Of a stretch of DNA of 64,000 bases, positions 43,279 to 51,771 are shown piece after piece. This stretch comes from Burkholderia lata (GTDB taxonomy: Bacteria > Pseudomonadota > Gammaproteobacteria > Burkholderiales > Burkholderiaceae). The position numbers and the translations under genes were made by a program. Location: NCBI RefSeq assembly GCF_902499335.1, contig NZ_CABVQK010000009.1, positions 1 to 64,000 on the forward strand, in the 5' to 3' direction. The stretch's first letter is position 1. Each line of letters opens with the position of its first letter. Under the pieces are notes generated by a model that was not told the DNA's origin, did not search any database, and worked only from the letters and a program-made list of their open reading frames with translations.

Positions 43279-43758
43279 ATGAAAGGCGACAAGAAAGTCA
43301 TCGAATACCTGAACGCTCAACTGAAGAACGAGCTGACGGCGATCAACCAGTATTTCCTGCACGCCCGTATGTATCGTCACTGGCAACTCGACAAGCTGGG
43401 CAAGCACGAGTATGAAGAATCGATCGGCGAGATGAAGCATGCGGATGCACTCATCGAACGCATCTTCATGCTCGACGGGCTGCCGAATCTTCAGGATCTG
43501 CACAAGCTTCTCATCGGCGAGCACACCGAGGAGATCCTTGAATGCGACCTGAAGCTCGAACGCATCGCCCAGGCCACCTGCAAGGAAGGGATTGCGTACT
43601 GCGAATCGGTGCAGGACTACGTGTCGCGCGAAATCCTCGAGAACATTCTCGACGATACCGAGGAGCACATCGACTGGCTGGAAACGCAACTTGAACTGAT
43701 CCAGAAGGTCGGGATCCAGAACTATCTGCAGTCCGGCATGACATCGCTCGACTCGTGA
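43279..43758 (+). CDS. bfr: bacterioferritin
   Basis: This is a 159-residue bacterioferritin. It has the heme-binding Met52 and the ferroxidase residues Glu18, Glu51, His54, Glu94 and His130 at their usual positions, numbering by alignment from memory with the E. coli protein. Where the E. coli protein has Glu127, this one reads Thr127 followed by Glu128-Glu129-His130. It stores iron and oxidises ferrous iron. The ATG follows an AGGAGA site. Position beside two uptake systems and a Fur homologue fits. Confidence 0.93.
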   Translation: MKGDKKVIEYLNAQLKNELTAINQYFLHARMYRHWQLDKLGKHEYEESIGEMKHADALIERIFMLDGLPNLQDLHKLLIGEHTEEILECDLKLERIAQATCKEGIAYCESVQDYVSREILENILDDTEEHIDWLETQLELIQKVGIQNYLQSGMTSLDS

Positions 43759-43884
43759 CCCATGGATTGCCTGTAGCGAACGCCGCTGAGCATCCGGGGG
43801 CAGAAAAGTATCACGTGGCAACTCATGGATGAGCCGTCCGGCCGCGGGTCGGGTACGCGCCAGGTTGAACCCGGAATTCGTTAC

Positions 43885-43922
43885 CGCCGGGCAATCGTCG
43901 CGACGGGGCCCCGGCGTTTTTT
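43885..43922 (+). terminator. rho-independent terminator after bfr
   Basis: A stem CGCCGGG/CCCGGCG with a GC-rich loop is followed directly by TTTTTT (43917-43922). It lies about 130 bases after the bfr stop and is the best-formed terminator in the window. Confidence 0.75.
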
Positions 43923-44195
43923 GCATTGTCGTTGATGTCGGACAAATCGGTGGTCGGACGGCAATCAATTGATCGACCGACACTCGACCGATGCGCTGGA
44001 AGATACAACCATCGTGAGCGAAGCGACAATCTCCCGGTCCGGACCCTGACTGGATCCAGCTACTTCCGCATGCATCCACCGACCGGTGTGGTGATCCCTG
44101 ATATTGGTTCAAGGCGCTGACGGGCGAAGGTCTCTTCGTGCCATGGATACGGGGAATCCAGACGCTGCAGCCGCCTTGCCGCGAATCAATACTCG

Positions 44196-44214
44196 GCTTA
44201 AGGGACACTTAAGC
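44196..44214. promoter_or_regulatory. 19-bp palindrome GCTTAAG-N5-CTTAAGC before the Fur-family gene
   Basis: A perfect 7-bp inverted repeat GCTTAAG/CTTAAGC with a 5-base spacer lies 42 bases upstream of the ATG. Its 19-bp length and position suggest an operator for the Fur-family protein itself, but the sequence is not the GATAAT type, so it may be for a different specificity. Confidence 0.55.
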
Positions 44215-44256
44215 GTAGGCAAGACATGATGTGGCAGGACATATTGAAACAAGAAC

Positions 44257-44682
44257 ATGAAAGCCATCTACACGGAACTGGCTCGGGTGGGGATACGACC
44301 GACAGCCAGTCGATTCAGCGTATTGAAGTTGTTTCGCGATAATCCTGCCGCTCACTTTTCTGTCGAGCAGATTTACCGGATGCTCTCCGGCGGTCCGGAA
44401 CCCTTCAGTCTCGCAAGTACCTACCGAGCCCTGGCTACATTCGCCGAAAGCGGCCTTGTCACCAGTGCATCGCTTGGCAATGCGGGCGTCGTGTATGAAC
44501 TGAATCGCGGCAGGCATCACCATCATCTTGTCTGCCGGCGCTGCACGGCAATTTGCGACATTTACGAAGATGCGCTGACCAGCCAGCTCGAGCACATTGC
44601 CTCTCACAATCACTACAGATACGAAGAAGCGTCTATTGTGATCACCGGAACATGTTCGGCGTGTCAGGCGAAGGGGAAGTGA
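44257..44682 (+). CDS. Fur-family metal-dependent regulator
   Basis: This 141-residue protein has the Fur winged helix (RPTASRFSVLKLFRDN, FSVEQIYRML, STYRALATFAESGLV) and the metal-binding dimerisation domain with RGRHHHHLVCRRC and the second CxxC pair in CSACQAKGK. The two CxxC pairs suggest a structural zinc. It is a Fur/PerR-type paralogue rather than the chromosomal Fur, since it is shorter and the HHHH-x3-CRRC region differs from the usual HHDH. It lies between bfr and the second sigma factor. Confidence 0.88.
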   Translation: MKAIYTELARVGIRPTASRFSVLKLFRDNPAAHFSVEQIYRMLSGGPEPFSLASTYRALATFAESGLVTSASLGNAGVVYELNRGRHHHHLVCRRCTAICDIYEDALTSQLEHIASHNHYRYEEASIVITGTCSACQAKGK

Positions 44683-44801
44683 CCCACGCTGCGGGAAACG
44701 GAGAGCCGAATCCCCAAAATGTCTGACGAATCAAGACGTTTGACTCACTGGCCTTGATAAGACCCCCAATTACGAAATATTGCGTAAACCGATTGAATTG
44801 G

Positions 44802-44851
44802 TTTATAAACGGGAATGATTCGCATTTTCTTTCTCGTCTCCCGTTTATAAA
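44802..44851. promoter_or_regulatory. perfect 13-bp inverted repeat flanking a Fur-like box
   Basis: TTTATAAACGGGA (44802-44814) and TCCCGTTTATAAA (44839-44851) form a perfect inverted repeat with a 24-base loop. The loop contains GGAATGATTCGCATTTTC-like sequence, which matches a Fur box at most positions. The repeat ends 17 bases before the ATG of the second sigma gene, with an AAGGGG ribosome site between. It could be a double operator or an mRNA stem-loop. Confidence 0.7.
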
Positions 44852-44868
44852 GTCGAAGGGGTTGTTCC

Positions 44869-45396
44869 ATGTCCGCCGCCCAACTCGCCGTGCACCAGGA
44901 GGTGCAGGCTCTCTATCGCGACCACCATGGCTGGTTGCAGGGGTGGCTGCGCAGGCGGTTGGGTAATGCCTTCGATGCGGCGGACCTCGCACAGGACGCT
45001 TTTCTTCGCCTGATCCTCAAGCCGGTGCCCAAGGGCTTCGACAGCGATGCAGAGGCACGGGCCTACTTGCGCGCGATGGCGCAGGGCATGTGTATCGACC
45101 TGTTCCGTCGCCGTCAGGTCGAACAGGCATGGCTCGACGCGCTCGCTGCCCAGCCGGAACCTTATGAGCCCTCGCCTGAATATCGCGCGATCGTCATCGA
45201 GACACTGATGGAAATCGGCGCGCTTATTAGCCGGCTGCCGGACAAGGCAAGGGACGCATTCGTCATGGCGCAGATTCACGGCCTGTCCACTCGCGAGATC
45301 GCGAGCGAATTGGGCGTCTCCGACCGAATGGTGCAGAAGTATCTCGCCCAGGCGATGCTGCAGCTCGCGTTGCTCGACGCCGGCATCAAGCACTAA
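44869..45396 (+). CDS. FecI-type ECF sigma factor (second iron system)
   Basis: This 175-residue sigma factor has region 2 (QALYRDHHGWLQGWLRRRLGN, DAADLAQDAFLRLI) and region 4 (LPDKARDAFVMAQIHGLSTR, ELGVSDRMVQKYLAQA). It resembles FecI/PupI-like iron-starvation sigmas. The ATG has a good ribosome site, and a Fur-like box inside an inverted repeat precedes it. FecR follows after 3 bases. Confidence 0.92.
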   Translation: MSAAQLAVHQEVQALYRDHHGWLQGWLRRRLGNAFDAADLAQDAFLRLILKPVPKGFDSDAEARAYLRAMAQGMCIDLFRRRQVEQAWLDALAAQPEPYEPSPEYRAIVIETLMEIGALISRLPDKARDAFVMAQIHGLSTREIASELGVSDRMVQKYLAQAMLQLALLDAGIKH

Positions 45397-45399
45397 CCG

Positions 45400-46413
45400 A
45401 TGGCTGTCTCGTCGTCCTCATCCGCCGCCGAATCCGGCGTCCAGGCGGATTTCGAAAGTCTTGAACAGGCGGCCAACTGGTATGCGCTCCTGCATGCCGA
45501 TGGCGGAAGCGGCGAGCATCGCCACGCGTGGGCGCAGTGGCTGGCCGAGCGGCCGGAACATCGGCGCGCGTGGGCGCATGTCGAAGCGGTCAGCCGCCGA
45601 TTCGAGCCGCTCAGGGGCGAGAGTCAAGGCGAGCGCAACGCTGCCGCGGCTGCGGTACATGTTTCCGCGGCGCGTTCGGCGAGCCGGCGCCACGTGCTGG
45701 GTGGTCTCGTGGCGCTGGCCGGAACCGGTCTCGCCGGCTGGTTCGCCTGGCGCTTTACGCCGCTGGCGGATCGAATCGTCGCGTGGCGGTCGGACTACCG
45801 CACCGGGATCGGCGAGCGGCGCGACGTGCAACTCGCCGACGGCACGCGCGTCTGGTTGAACTCGGACAGTGCGTTCGATGTTCACTACGACGACACCAGG
45901 CGAGTCCTGACGCTGAAGATGGGCGAAATCCTTATCGATACCGCCAAGGACAGTCAGGGACGTCCGTTCTTCGTCGACACCCCGAACGGCCGGATGCAGG
46001 CACTCGGTACCCGGTTCACCGTACGGCAGTCCGGCACGCACACGCTGCTGGCCGTATTCAACGGCCGTGTCGAGATTCGCAACCTGGCCGGACATGTCGA
46101 AATCGTGCAGGCCGGTCAGCAGCGACAGTTCACGGCGGATACGATCTACGCGCCGGAACGGGCCGACCCCGCGCGTGAAGCGTGGTCGCGCGGCGTGCTC
46201 CTGGCCGATGACGTCACGCTCGGCGCGCTGATTGTAGAGCTGGATCGCTATCAGCACGGGCACATCGGTGTCGATCCGTCGGTCGCAGGCATTCGCGTGG
46301 TCGGCCGGTTCCCCGCCGACAACCCCGACCAGACGCTCGCGATGCTCGAACGCGACTTGCCGATCCGCGTACGTCGCACGTTGCCGTGGTGGGTCACGAT
46401 CGAAGCCCGGTGA
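45400..46413 (+). CDS. FecR-family sigma regulator (second iron system)
   Basis: This 337-residue protein has the N-terminal FecR cytoplasmic domain (ANWYALLHADGG, HRRAWAHVEAVSRRF), a membrane segment RHVLGGLVALAGTGLAGWFA (about 94-113) and the periplasmic FecR domain (LADGTRVWLNSDSAFDV, TPNGRMQALGTRFTV). It links the next receptor to its sigma factor. It is the full-length counterpart of the shorter FecR in the first system. Confidence 0.93.
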   Translation: MAVSSSSSAAESGVQADFESLEQAANWYALLHADGGSGEHRHAWAQWLAERPEHRRAWAHVEAVSRRFEPLRGESQGERNAAAAAVHVSAARSASRRHVLGGLVALAGTGLAGWFAWRFTPLADRIVAWRSDYRTGIGERRDVQLADGTRVWLNSDSAFDVHYDDTRRVLTLKMGEILIDTAKDSQGRPFFVDTPNGRMQALGTRFTVRQSGTHTLLAVFNGRVEIRNLAGHVEIVQAGQQRQFTADTIYAPERADPAREAWSRGVLLADDVTLGALIVELDRYQHGHIGVDPSVAGIRVVGRFPADNPDQTLAMLERDLPIRVRRTLPWWVTIEAR

Positions 46414-46768
46414 CCGGCGCGATGCCGGTTCTGGCCAGGGTTGCGGGGGCGATCTCACGTCGCCGCAAAATAATTTCCGATTTCAGTTCGCATTTCCGGG
46501 CGTCATCCGATTAACAGATGAAAGAGGACCATTCGGAGATCAATCAGTGCTCTGAATGCCGACCCGGCGCCATGAGGCGGGGCATCCGCCCCGGCTTGCC
46601 GACATCCGTTTCCGTCCGGAAGCAGGTGTCGTCGCAATGGCGACAGTCGCAGCCAGCATGGCGCCGCCCGATCGACCGGGCGCAGCCGCTATCAAGCCAA
46701 GGTATCCGGCTCTGTTAGACGCGCGATGGACCTCCCCTTGCTCACTTCATTCTCAAGGAATGCCGTCC
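46414..46768. other. leader region of the second receptor gene
   Basis: This 355-base region has an AATAATTTCC element at 46469-46478 and a repeat of ATTTCCG, but no further gene. The receptor frame is open through the later part (from 46556); I place the start later because of the ribosome site and signal peptide. Confidence 0.4.
46469..46478. promoter_or_regulatory. AATAATTTCC element before the second receptor gene
   Basis: AATAATTTCC, 56 bases after the FecR stop, closely matches AATAAATTTCC before the first receptor. A GCGTC follows downstream. It is a candidate promoter element for the second FecI-type sigma factor. Confidence 0.35.
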
Positions 46769-49270
46769 ATGCGTCGCCCGTCGTTCTCGTCGAATCCCGA
46801 TTTTTCGCCGCCCGCGCGCAGCTGCGCGCAGATGCCCCGTGCGCCGCGCACCGCGCATCGCCCTACCGCGCACGCCGTTCGGTGCGCCGTGCTAGGCCTC
46901 GCACTCGCGGGGAGTGGCGCGTGGCAAGCGGCATCCGCCCAATCGGCCGCCGGTGCGGCGGCGCAAGCCGCGACCCGGCGCTATGACATCCCGGCAGGCC
47001 CGCTGTCGGCGTCGCTGAACCGTCTTGCCGATCAGGCAAACGTGATGCTCAGCGTGCCGGGCGACATGACGGCCGGGAAAACCAGCGCGGGCGTCCACGG
47101 CACCTACTCGGTGCAGGGCGCGTTCCAGGCGTTGCTGAACGGAACCGGCCTGGAGCCGGTGCAGCAATCCGACGGCAGTTTCTCGCTGCGCCCGGCGGCG
47201 GCGGCCGCAGGCGCCGAAGCGGGCGTGCTGCCCACCGTGAACGTGCTCGGCAAGCGGGTCGGCGACGCCATTCCCGAGGCTTACGCAGGTGGCCAGGTCG
47301 CGCAGGGCGCGAAGGTCGGGATGCTCGGCAATCGCGACTACATGGACACACCATTCAGCATTTCGAGCTACACGGAAAAGCTGATCCGTGACCAGCAGGC
47401 GACCAGCGTCGCGGACTTGCTGACCACCACGGATCCGTCGGTCCGCGCGGCGATCGACAGCACCAATCGCTACGACGCGATCACGATTCGCGGGCTGCGC
47501 GTCGAGAACGGCGAGATCGCGCTCAACGGCCTCTACGGGCTCGTGCCCGCCTATCGTGTGGGTGCCGATCCGGTCGAACGGGTCGAGATCCTGAAGGGCC
47601 CCGGAGCATTGCTGAACGGGATGATGCCGCAGGGCAGCGTCGGCGGCAGCGTGAACGTCGTGACGAAGCGTGCCGACGACACGCCGCTCAACCGGCTGAC
47701 CGCCGAATATGCATCGAGCTCGGTGTTCGGCGGCCATGCCGACATCGGCAGGCGCTTCGGCCAGAACGGCGAGTTCGGCGTACGCGTCAACGCGGCTCAT
47801 CGCGAAGGCGACACACCGATCGACGAGCAGTCGCGGCGCAATACGTCGCTGTCGGTCGGGCTCGACTACCGCGGCAGCCGCCTGCGCGTATCCGGCGACG
47901 TGATCTACCAGGAAGACTTCATGCGCGCGCCGGTGCGCGGCTATACGCCGATCGCCGGCATCGCGGTGCCCTCGGCGCCCGATTCGCGAACCAATCTCGC
48001 GCAGACGTTTTCCTATTCGAATTCCCATAGCCTGACGGCGCTGGGGCGCGCCGAATACGACCTGTCGTCGAACGTGACGCTGTTCGGCGCGGTGGGCATG
48101 AACCGCTTTGGCTACGACAAGCTGGAAGATCCGGGCGCGACGATCATCAATGCGCTGGGCGACGCGAAGTCCACTTCGAGATACCAGTCGGGCGCATCGC
48201 ATGCGCTGTCGGCAGAGGCGGGCGCACGGACGCGCTTCAAGACGGGCCCCATCGATCACCAGCTTGTCGTCAGCGGCGACTACCTGCAGCAGACGACGTG
48301 GTTCGGCCAGACCGCGTACGGCAGCTACACGACGAACATCTATATGCCGACCCGCCTCGCCGGGCCTGGTGCGGCAGTGTCCGTGTCGCCGGAAGCGAAG
48401 GACAGCGCACAGATCCTGCGCAGCATCGGCGTGGCCGATACGCTGTCGGCCGCCGGCGGGCTCGTGCAGCTCACGGTCGGCGTGCGTCGCCAGCAAGTGA
48501 GCAGCCGCAACTTCGATACGTCCGGCGCGGAAACGTCGCATTACGACCAGGGCGCGACCACGCCATCCGTTGCGCTTGTCGTTCGTCCGCTCGACCAGTT
48601 GTCGTTCTACGCGAACTACATCGAGGCGCTGACGCCCGGTTCGGCACCGCCGCCCGACGCGGCGAACCCGAACCAGGTGTTCGCACCGTTCAAGTCGAAG
48701 CAGTACGAAGTCGGCACCAAGCTCGATCTCGGCAAGTTCGGCGCGACGCTCGGGCTGTTCCAGATCGACGTGCCGAGCGGGATCGTCGATCCGGTCAGCA
48801 AGCTGTTCAGCCTCAACGGGTTGCAGCGCAATCGCGGTCTCGAGCTGTCCGGCTTCGGCGAAGTCACGCGCGGCGTACGGCTGCTGGGCGGCGTCACGTG
48901 GCTCGACGCGCGGCTGCGCCGCACGCAGGGCGGCACCTACGACGGCAATCACGCGATCGGCGCGCCGTCGCTGCAGGCCACGCTCGGCGCGGAATGGGAT
49001 ACGCCGTTCGTACCAGGCGTCACGCTGACGAGCCGCATGATCTACACGGGCAAGGCGTACGTGAGCCAGGACAACACGCAGCATGTACCGAGCTGGACGC
49101 GTTTCGATCTCGGCGGCCGCTACACGACGAAAGTCTCCGGCCGCGACGTGACGCTGCGCGCGAACGTAACGAACCTGTTCAACCGCGACTACTGGCAGGC
49201 GAACCCGACCGGGTACCTGTTCACGGGCGCGCCGCGCACGTTCTGGCTGTCGGTGTCGACCGACCTGTGA
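46769..49270 (+). CDS. TonB-dependent siderophore receptor with signalling domain (second iron system)
   Basis: This 833-residue receptor has a signal peptide with a long basic N-terminus, an STN domain (RRYDIPAGPLSASLNRLADQ), a plug (VERVEILKGPGALLNGMMPQ) and a barrel ending in WLSVSTDL. The plug resembles receptors for hydroxamate-type siderophores such as FhuE and FoxA, but that is only a resemblance. I start at the ATG 9 bases after AAGGA; the one just before has no spacing. The ABC importer genes downstream probably take its substrate through the inner membrane. Confidence 0.92.
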   Translation: MRRPSFSSNPDFSPPARSCAQMPRAPRTAHRPTAHAVRCAVLGLALAGSGAWQAASAQSAAGAAAQAATRRYDIPAGPLSASLNRLADQANVMLSVPGDMTAGKTSAGVHGTYSVQGAFQALLNGTGLEPVQQSDGSFSLRPAAAAAGAEAGVLPTVNVLGKRVGDAIPEAYAGGQVAQGAKVGMLGNRDYMDTPFSISSYTEKLIRDQQATSVADLLTTTDPSVRAAIDSTNRYDAITIRGLRVENGEIALNGLYGLVPAYRVGADPVERVEILKGPGALLNGMMPQGSVGGSVNVVTKRADDTPLNRLTAEYASSSVFGGHADIGRRFGQNGEFGVRVNAAHREGDTPIDEQSRRNTSLSVGLDYRGSRLRVSGDVIYQEDFMRAPVRGYTPIAGIAVPSAPDSRTNLAQTFSYSNSHSLTALGRAEYDLSSNVTLFGAVGMNRFGYDKLEDPGATIINALGDAKSTSRYQSGASHALSAEAGARTRFKTGPIDHQLVVSGDYLQQTTWFGQTAYGSYTTNIYMPTRLAGPGAAVSVSPEAKDSAQILRSIGVADTLSAAGGLVQLTVGVRRQQVSSRNFDTSGAETSHYDQGATTPSVALVVRPLDQLSFYANYIEALTPGSAPPPDAANPNQVFAPFKSKQYEVGTKLDLGKFGATLGLFQIDVPSGIVDPVSKLFSLNGLQRNRGLELSGFGEVTRGVRLLGGVTWLDARLRRTQGGTYDGNHAIGAPSLQATLGAEWDTPFVPGVTLTSRMIYTGKAYVSQDNTQHVPSWTRFDLGGRYTTKVSGRDVTLRANVTNLFNRDYWQANPTGYLFTGAPRTFWLSVSTDL

Positions 49271-49348
49271 CGGACACCGGCGGGCCGGGGCGCAGACACG
49301 CGGCCCTGCCTGCCGATGGCTTGCCCTTCCGATTCTCACCGTCATCGC

Positions 49349-50725
49349 ATGAAACCTCACGGACAGTTCTGGCTCGACGCCCGGCACATCGGCGCGCTCG
49401 CCGCGCCGCTCATCCTCACCCAGCTCGCGCAGGTCGCGCTGACGACAACCGACATCGTGATGATGGGGCTGCTCGGCCCGCGGGAAATCGCGGCCGGCGG
49501 GCTCGCGCTGACCGTGTTCAACCAGCTGCGCACGATGGGCACGGGCCTCGTGACGGGCACCGGCAACCTGGTCGCGTTCGCGAACGGGCAGCGCGACACG
49601 GCGCGGATCATGCGTCTCGTGCGGGCGAGCTTCGCGCTGTCGACGCTCGCCGCGCTCGCGTTCGTACTGCTGATGCTGGCCGTCGAACGGCCGCTCGTTT
49701 GGCTCGGCCAGGATCCGGACATCGCGCGGCAGACCGCGCTTTACCTCGCGGCGGCAGCGCCCGGCATGCTGCCGTGCCTGTGGTTCCAGTCGCTGCGCCA
49801 GTACACCGTCGGATTGCGCAAACCGGGGCCGCTGCTCGCGATCACGGTGGTATCGATCGCCGTCAACGCGGTGCTCGACTATGCGCTGATGTTCGGCCGC
49901 TTCGGGTTCCCCGAACTCGGCCTGACCGGCGTCGCGTGCGCGACGAGCGCGGTGTACCTGCTGTCGTTCTTCGCGTTCCTGACGATCGCGAAGCGTCGGG
50001 CGGCACTGCGTGAGCACCTGTCGCTGGCCTTCTGGCGCGCCGATGCCGATGCGTTCCGGCAAACGCTGAAGATGGGTGCGCCGATTGCCGCAACCTACGG
50101 CTCGGAGGCCGCGTTCTTCACCGTGCTCACGCTCGTGATCGGTACGCTCGGCACCGATGCGCTCGCGGCGCAGACGGTCGTCAACCAGGTGATCTACATC
50201 GTGTTCATGATTTCGGTCGGGCTGTCGCATGCGTCGTCGATCAGCATCAGCCATGCATGCGCGCAGCACGACTATCGCGGCGCAAGGCGGCTTGGCTATA
50301 CGGGGCTGGGGCTGGGCGTTGGCGCGATGCTGATCGTCGCGCTGCCGTATCTCGTCGCGCCGACGCATGTGCTCGCACCGTTCCTCGCACGCAGCTCGGC
50401 CGCAAATGCCGATGTGCTGCGGCTCGCGACGGGGCTGCTGACGATCGCGGCGCTGCTGCAGATCTTCGACTGCAGCCAGAACATCGGCGTCGGCATCCTG
50501 CGCGGGCTCGGCGATGTGAAGAGCGCGTTCCGCATCTCGATCGTCGGATACTGGATGATCGGGCTGCCTGTCGCCTGGGCCGCCGGCGTGATGCTCGGCT
50601 ACGGCATCTACGGCATCTGGGCCGGACTCGCCATCGGGTTGGCCGCGACCGCGACGATGCTGCTGCGCAAGTTCGAATACCGGTTGGGGGCGCTGGCGAA
50701 GCAGGCCGGCGCGGCACGATCGTGA
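49349..50725 (+). CDS. MATE-family efflux transporter
   Basis: This 458-residue inner-membrane protein has 12 predicted membrane segments and the MATE layout with two similar halves; the family motif near LGPREIAAGG and the DYALMFGRFGFPELG segment fit. MATE proteins export cationic compounds using Na+ or H+. Its stop overlaps the GTG start of the FecCD permease (GTGA), so it is part of the iron import operon. It may export a siderophore or a breakdown product after iron release. The ATG is chosen at MKPHGQFW. Confidence 0.88.
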   Translation: MKPHGQFWLDARHIGALAAPLILTQLAQVALTTTDIVMMGLLGPREIAAGGLALTVFNQLRTMGTGLVTGTGNLVAFANGQRDTARIMRLVRASFALSTLAALAFVLLMLAVERPLVWLGQDPDIARQTALYLAAAAPGMLPCLWFQSLRQYTVGLRKPGPLLAITVVSIAVNAVLDYALMFGRFGFPELGLTGVACATSAVYLLSFFAFLTIAKRRAALREHLSLAFWRADADAFRQTLKMGAPIAATYGSEAAFFTVLTLVIGTLGTDALAAQTVVNQVIYIVFMISVGLSHASSISISHACAQHDYRGARRLGYTGLGLGVGAMLIVALPYLVAPTHVLAPFLARSSAANADVLRLATGLLTIAALLQIFDCSQNIGVGILRGLGDVKSAFRISIVGYWMIGLPVAWAAGVMLGYGIYGIWAGLAIGLAATATMLLRKFEYRLGALAKQAGAARS

Positions 50726-51771
50726 ACGGACGTCCCGTAACGGCTAGGCGCCCGCGTTCTCCGTTGCCGGGGACGGCACGCGGGGGACGTGCACGGGTCG
50801 GTGCGGTTGCGCTCGTGCTGATCGGCGGCCTCGCTGCGATCACGCTCGCGAGTCTGTGCGCCGGCAACCTCGTGCTGAGTCCTGCGGCGGCGCTCGATGC
50901 GCTGGCCGGCGGTGATACGCCCGCCGCGCAGATCGTTCACACGCTCCGGCTGCCGCGCCTGATTGCGGCGCTCATGGTCGGTGCGAGCCTCGCGGTCGCC
51001 GGCGCGCTGATGCAGGGCATCACACGCAATCCGCTCGCCGACCCGACGCTGACGGGCGTCGTCAGTGGCGCGGCGCTCGCGGTCGTGGCCGCGACCGTGC
51101 TGGCGCCGTCCTGGGGCGCGGGCATGTTGCCGTTCGTGGCGCTGGCCGGCGGCAGCATCGCGGCGACGCTCACGTTCGCGCTGGCGTGGCGCGCGCGACT
51201 GTCGCCGCTGCGTCTGTCGCTGGCCGGAACGACGATCGCCGCGCTCGGCAGCGCGGGCGTCATTTCGCTGATGATCGTGGCGGGACCGCAGGCAGGGCCG
51301 TTGTTCTACTGGCTGGCCGGCGGTTTCGCCGGTGTTGGCTGGCAGCAGGTCGCGATGGTCGCGCCGTGGACCGTCGCGGGGCTCGCCGCCGCGCTGGCCT
51401 GCGCGCGCGTGCTCGACACGCTCGCGCTCGGCGACGAAGCGGCGCAGGGCGTCGGACTCGACCTGCTGCGCTGGCGTTTGATTCTCGTTGGCATCGCGGT
51501 TGCGTTGTCGGCATCTGTCGTTTCGATCGCGGGGCCGGTCGGTTTCGTCGGGCTGTGCGTACCGCATCTCGTGCGTGTCGCGCTCGGGGGCGGCTATCGC
51601 CGGACGTTGGGCGTGACGGCAATGGCGGGCGCATTGCTCGTGTCGGCAGCCGATCTCGTCGCCCGCACTGTTGCCGCGCCGCGCGAACTGCCGGTCGGCT
51701 TCCTGACCGCGCTGGTCGCCACGCCGTTGCTGATCGCGATGATTCGCCGCGACGAAGGGGTCTCGACGTGA
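50722..51771 (+). CDS. iron-siderophore ABC transporter permease, FecCD family
   Basis: This is a 349-residue inner-membrane permease with about ten membrane segments. The start overlaps the MATE stop and is a GTG. The conserved RLPRLIAALMVGASLAVAGA and MQGITRNPLADP blocks and the GPVGFVGLCVPHLVR block are standard for FecC/FhuB-type permeases. It pairs with the next gene as the two permease subunits of a ferric-siderophore importer. Confidence 0.93.
   Translation: MNGRPVTARRPRSPLPGTARGGRARVGAVALVLIGGLAAITLASLCAGNLVLSPAAALDALAGGDTPAAQIVHTLRLPRLIAALMVGASLAVAGALMQGITRNPLADPTLTGVVSGAALAVVAATVLAPSWGAGMLPFVALAGGSIAATLTFALAWRARLSPLRLSLAGTTIAALGSAGVISLMIVAGPQAGPLFYWLAGGFAGVGWQQVAMVAPWTVAGLAAALACARVLDTLALGDEAAQGVGLDLLRWRLILVGIAVALSASVVSIAGPVGFVGLCVPHLVRVALGGGYRRTLGVTAMAGALLVSAADLVARTVAAPRELPVGFLTALVATPLLIAMIRRDEGVST

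Larger units (their letters stand above)
43759..44256. other. intergenic region between bfr and the Fur-family gene
   Basis: This 498-base region contains the terminator at 43885-43922 and the 19-bp palindrome at 44196-44214. The rest shows no gene I can support. Confidence 0.5.

Noticed and set aside
46892..50368. Long minus-strand open frame across the second receptor and MATE genes
   Set aside because: It is antisense to well-supported genes and has the Arg/His-rich composition of a shadow frame.
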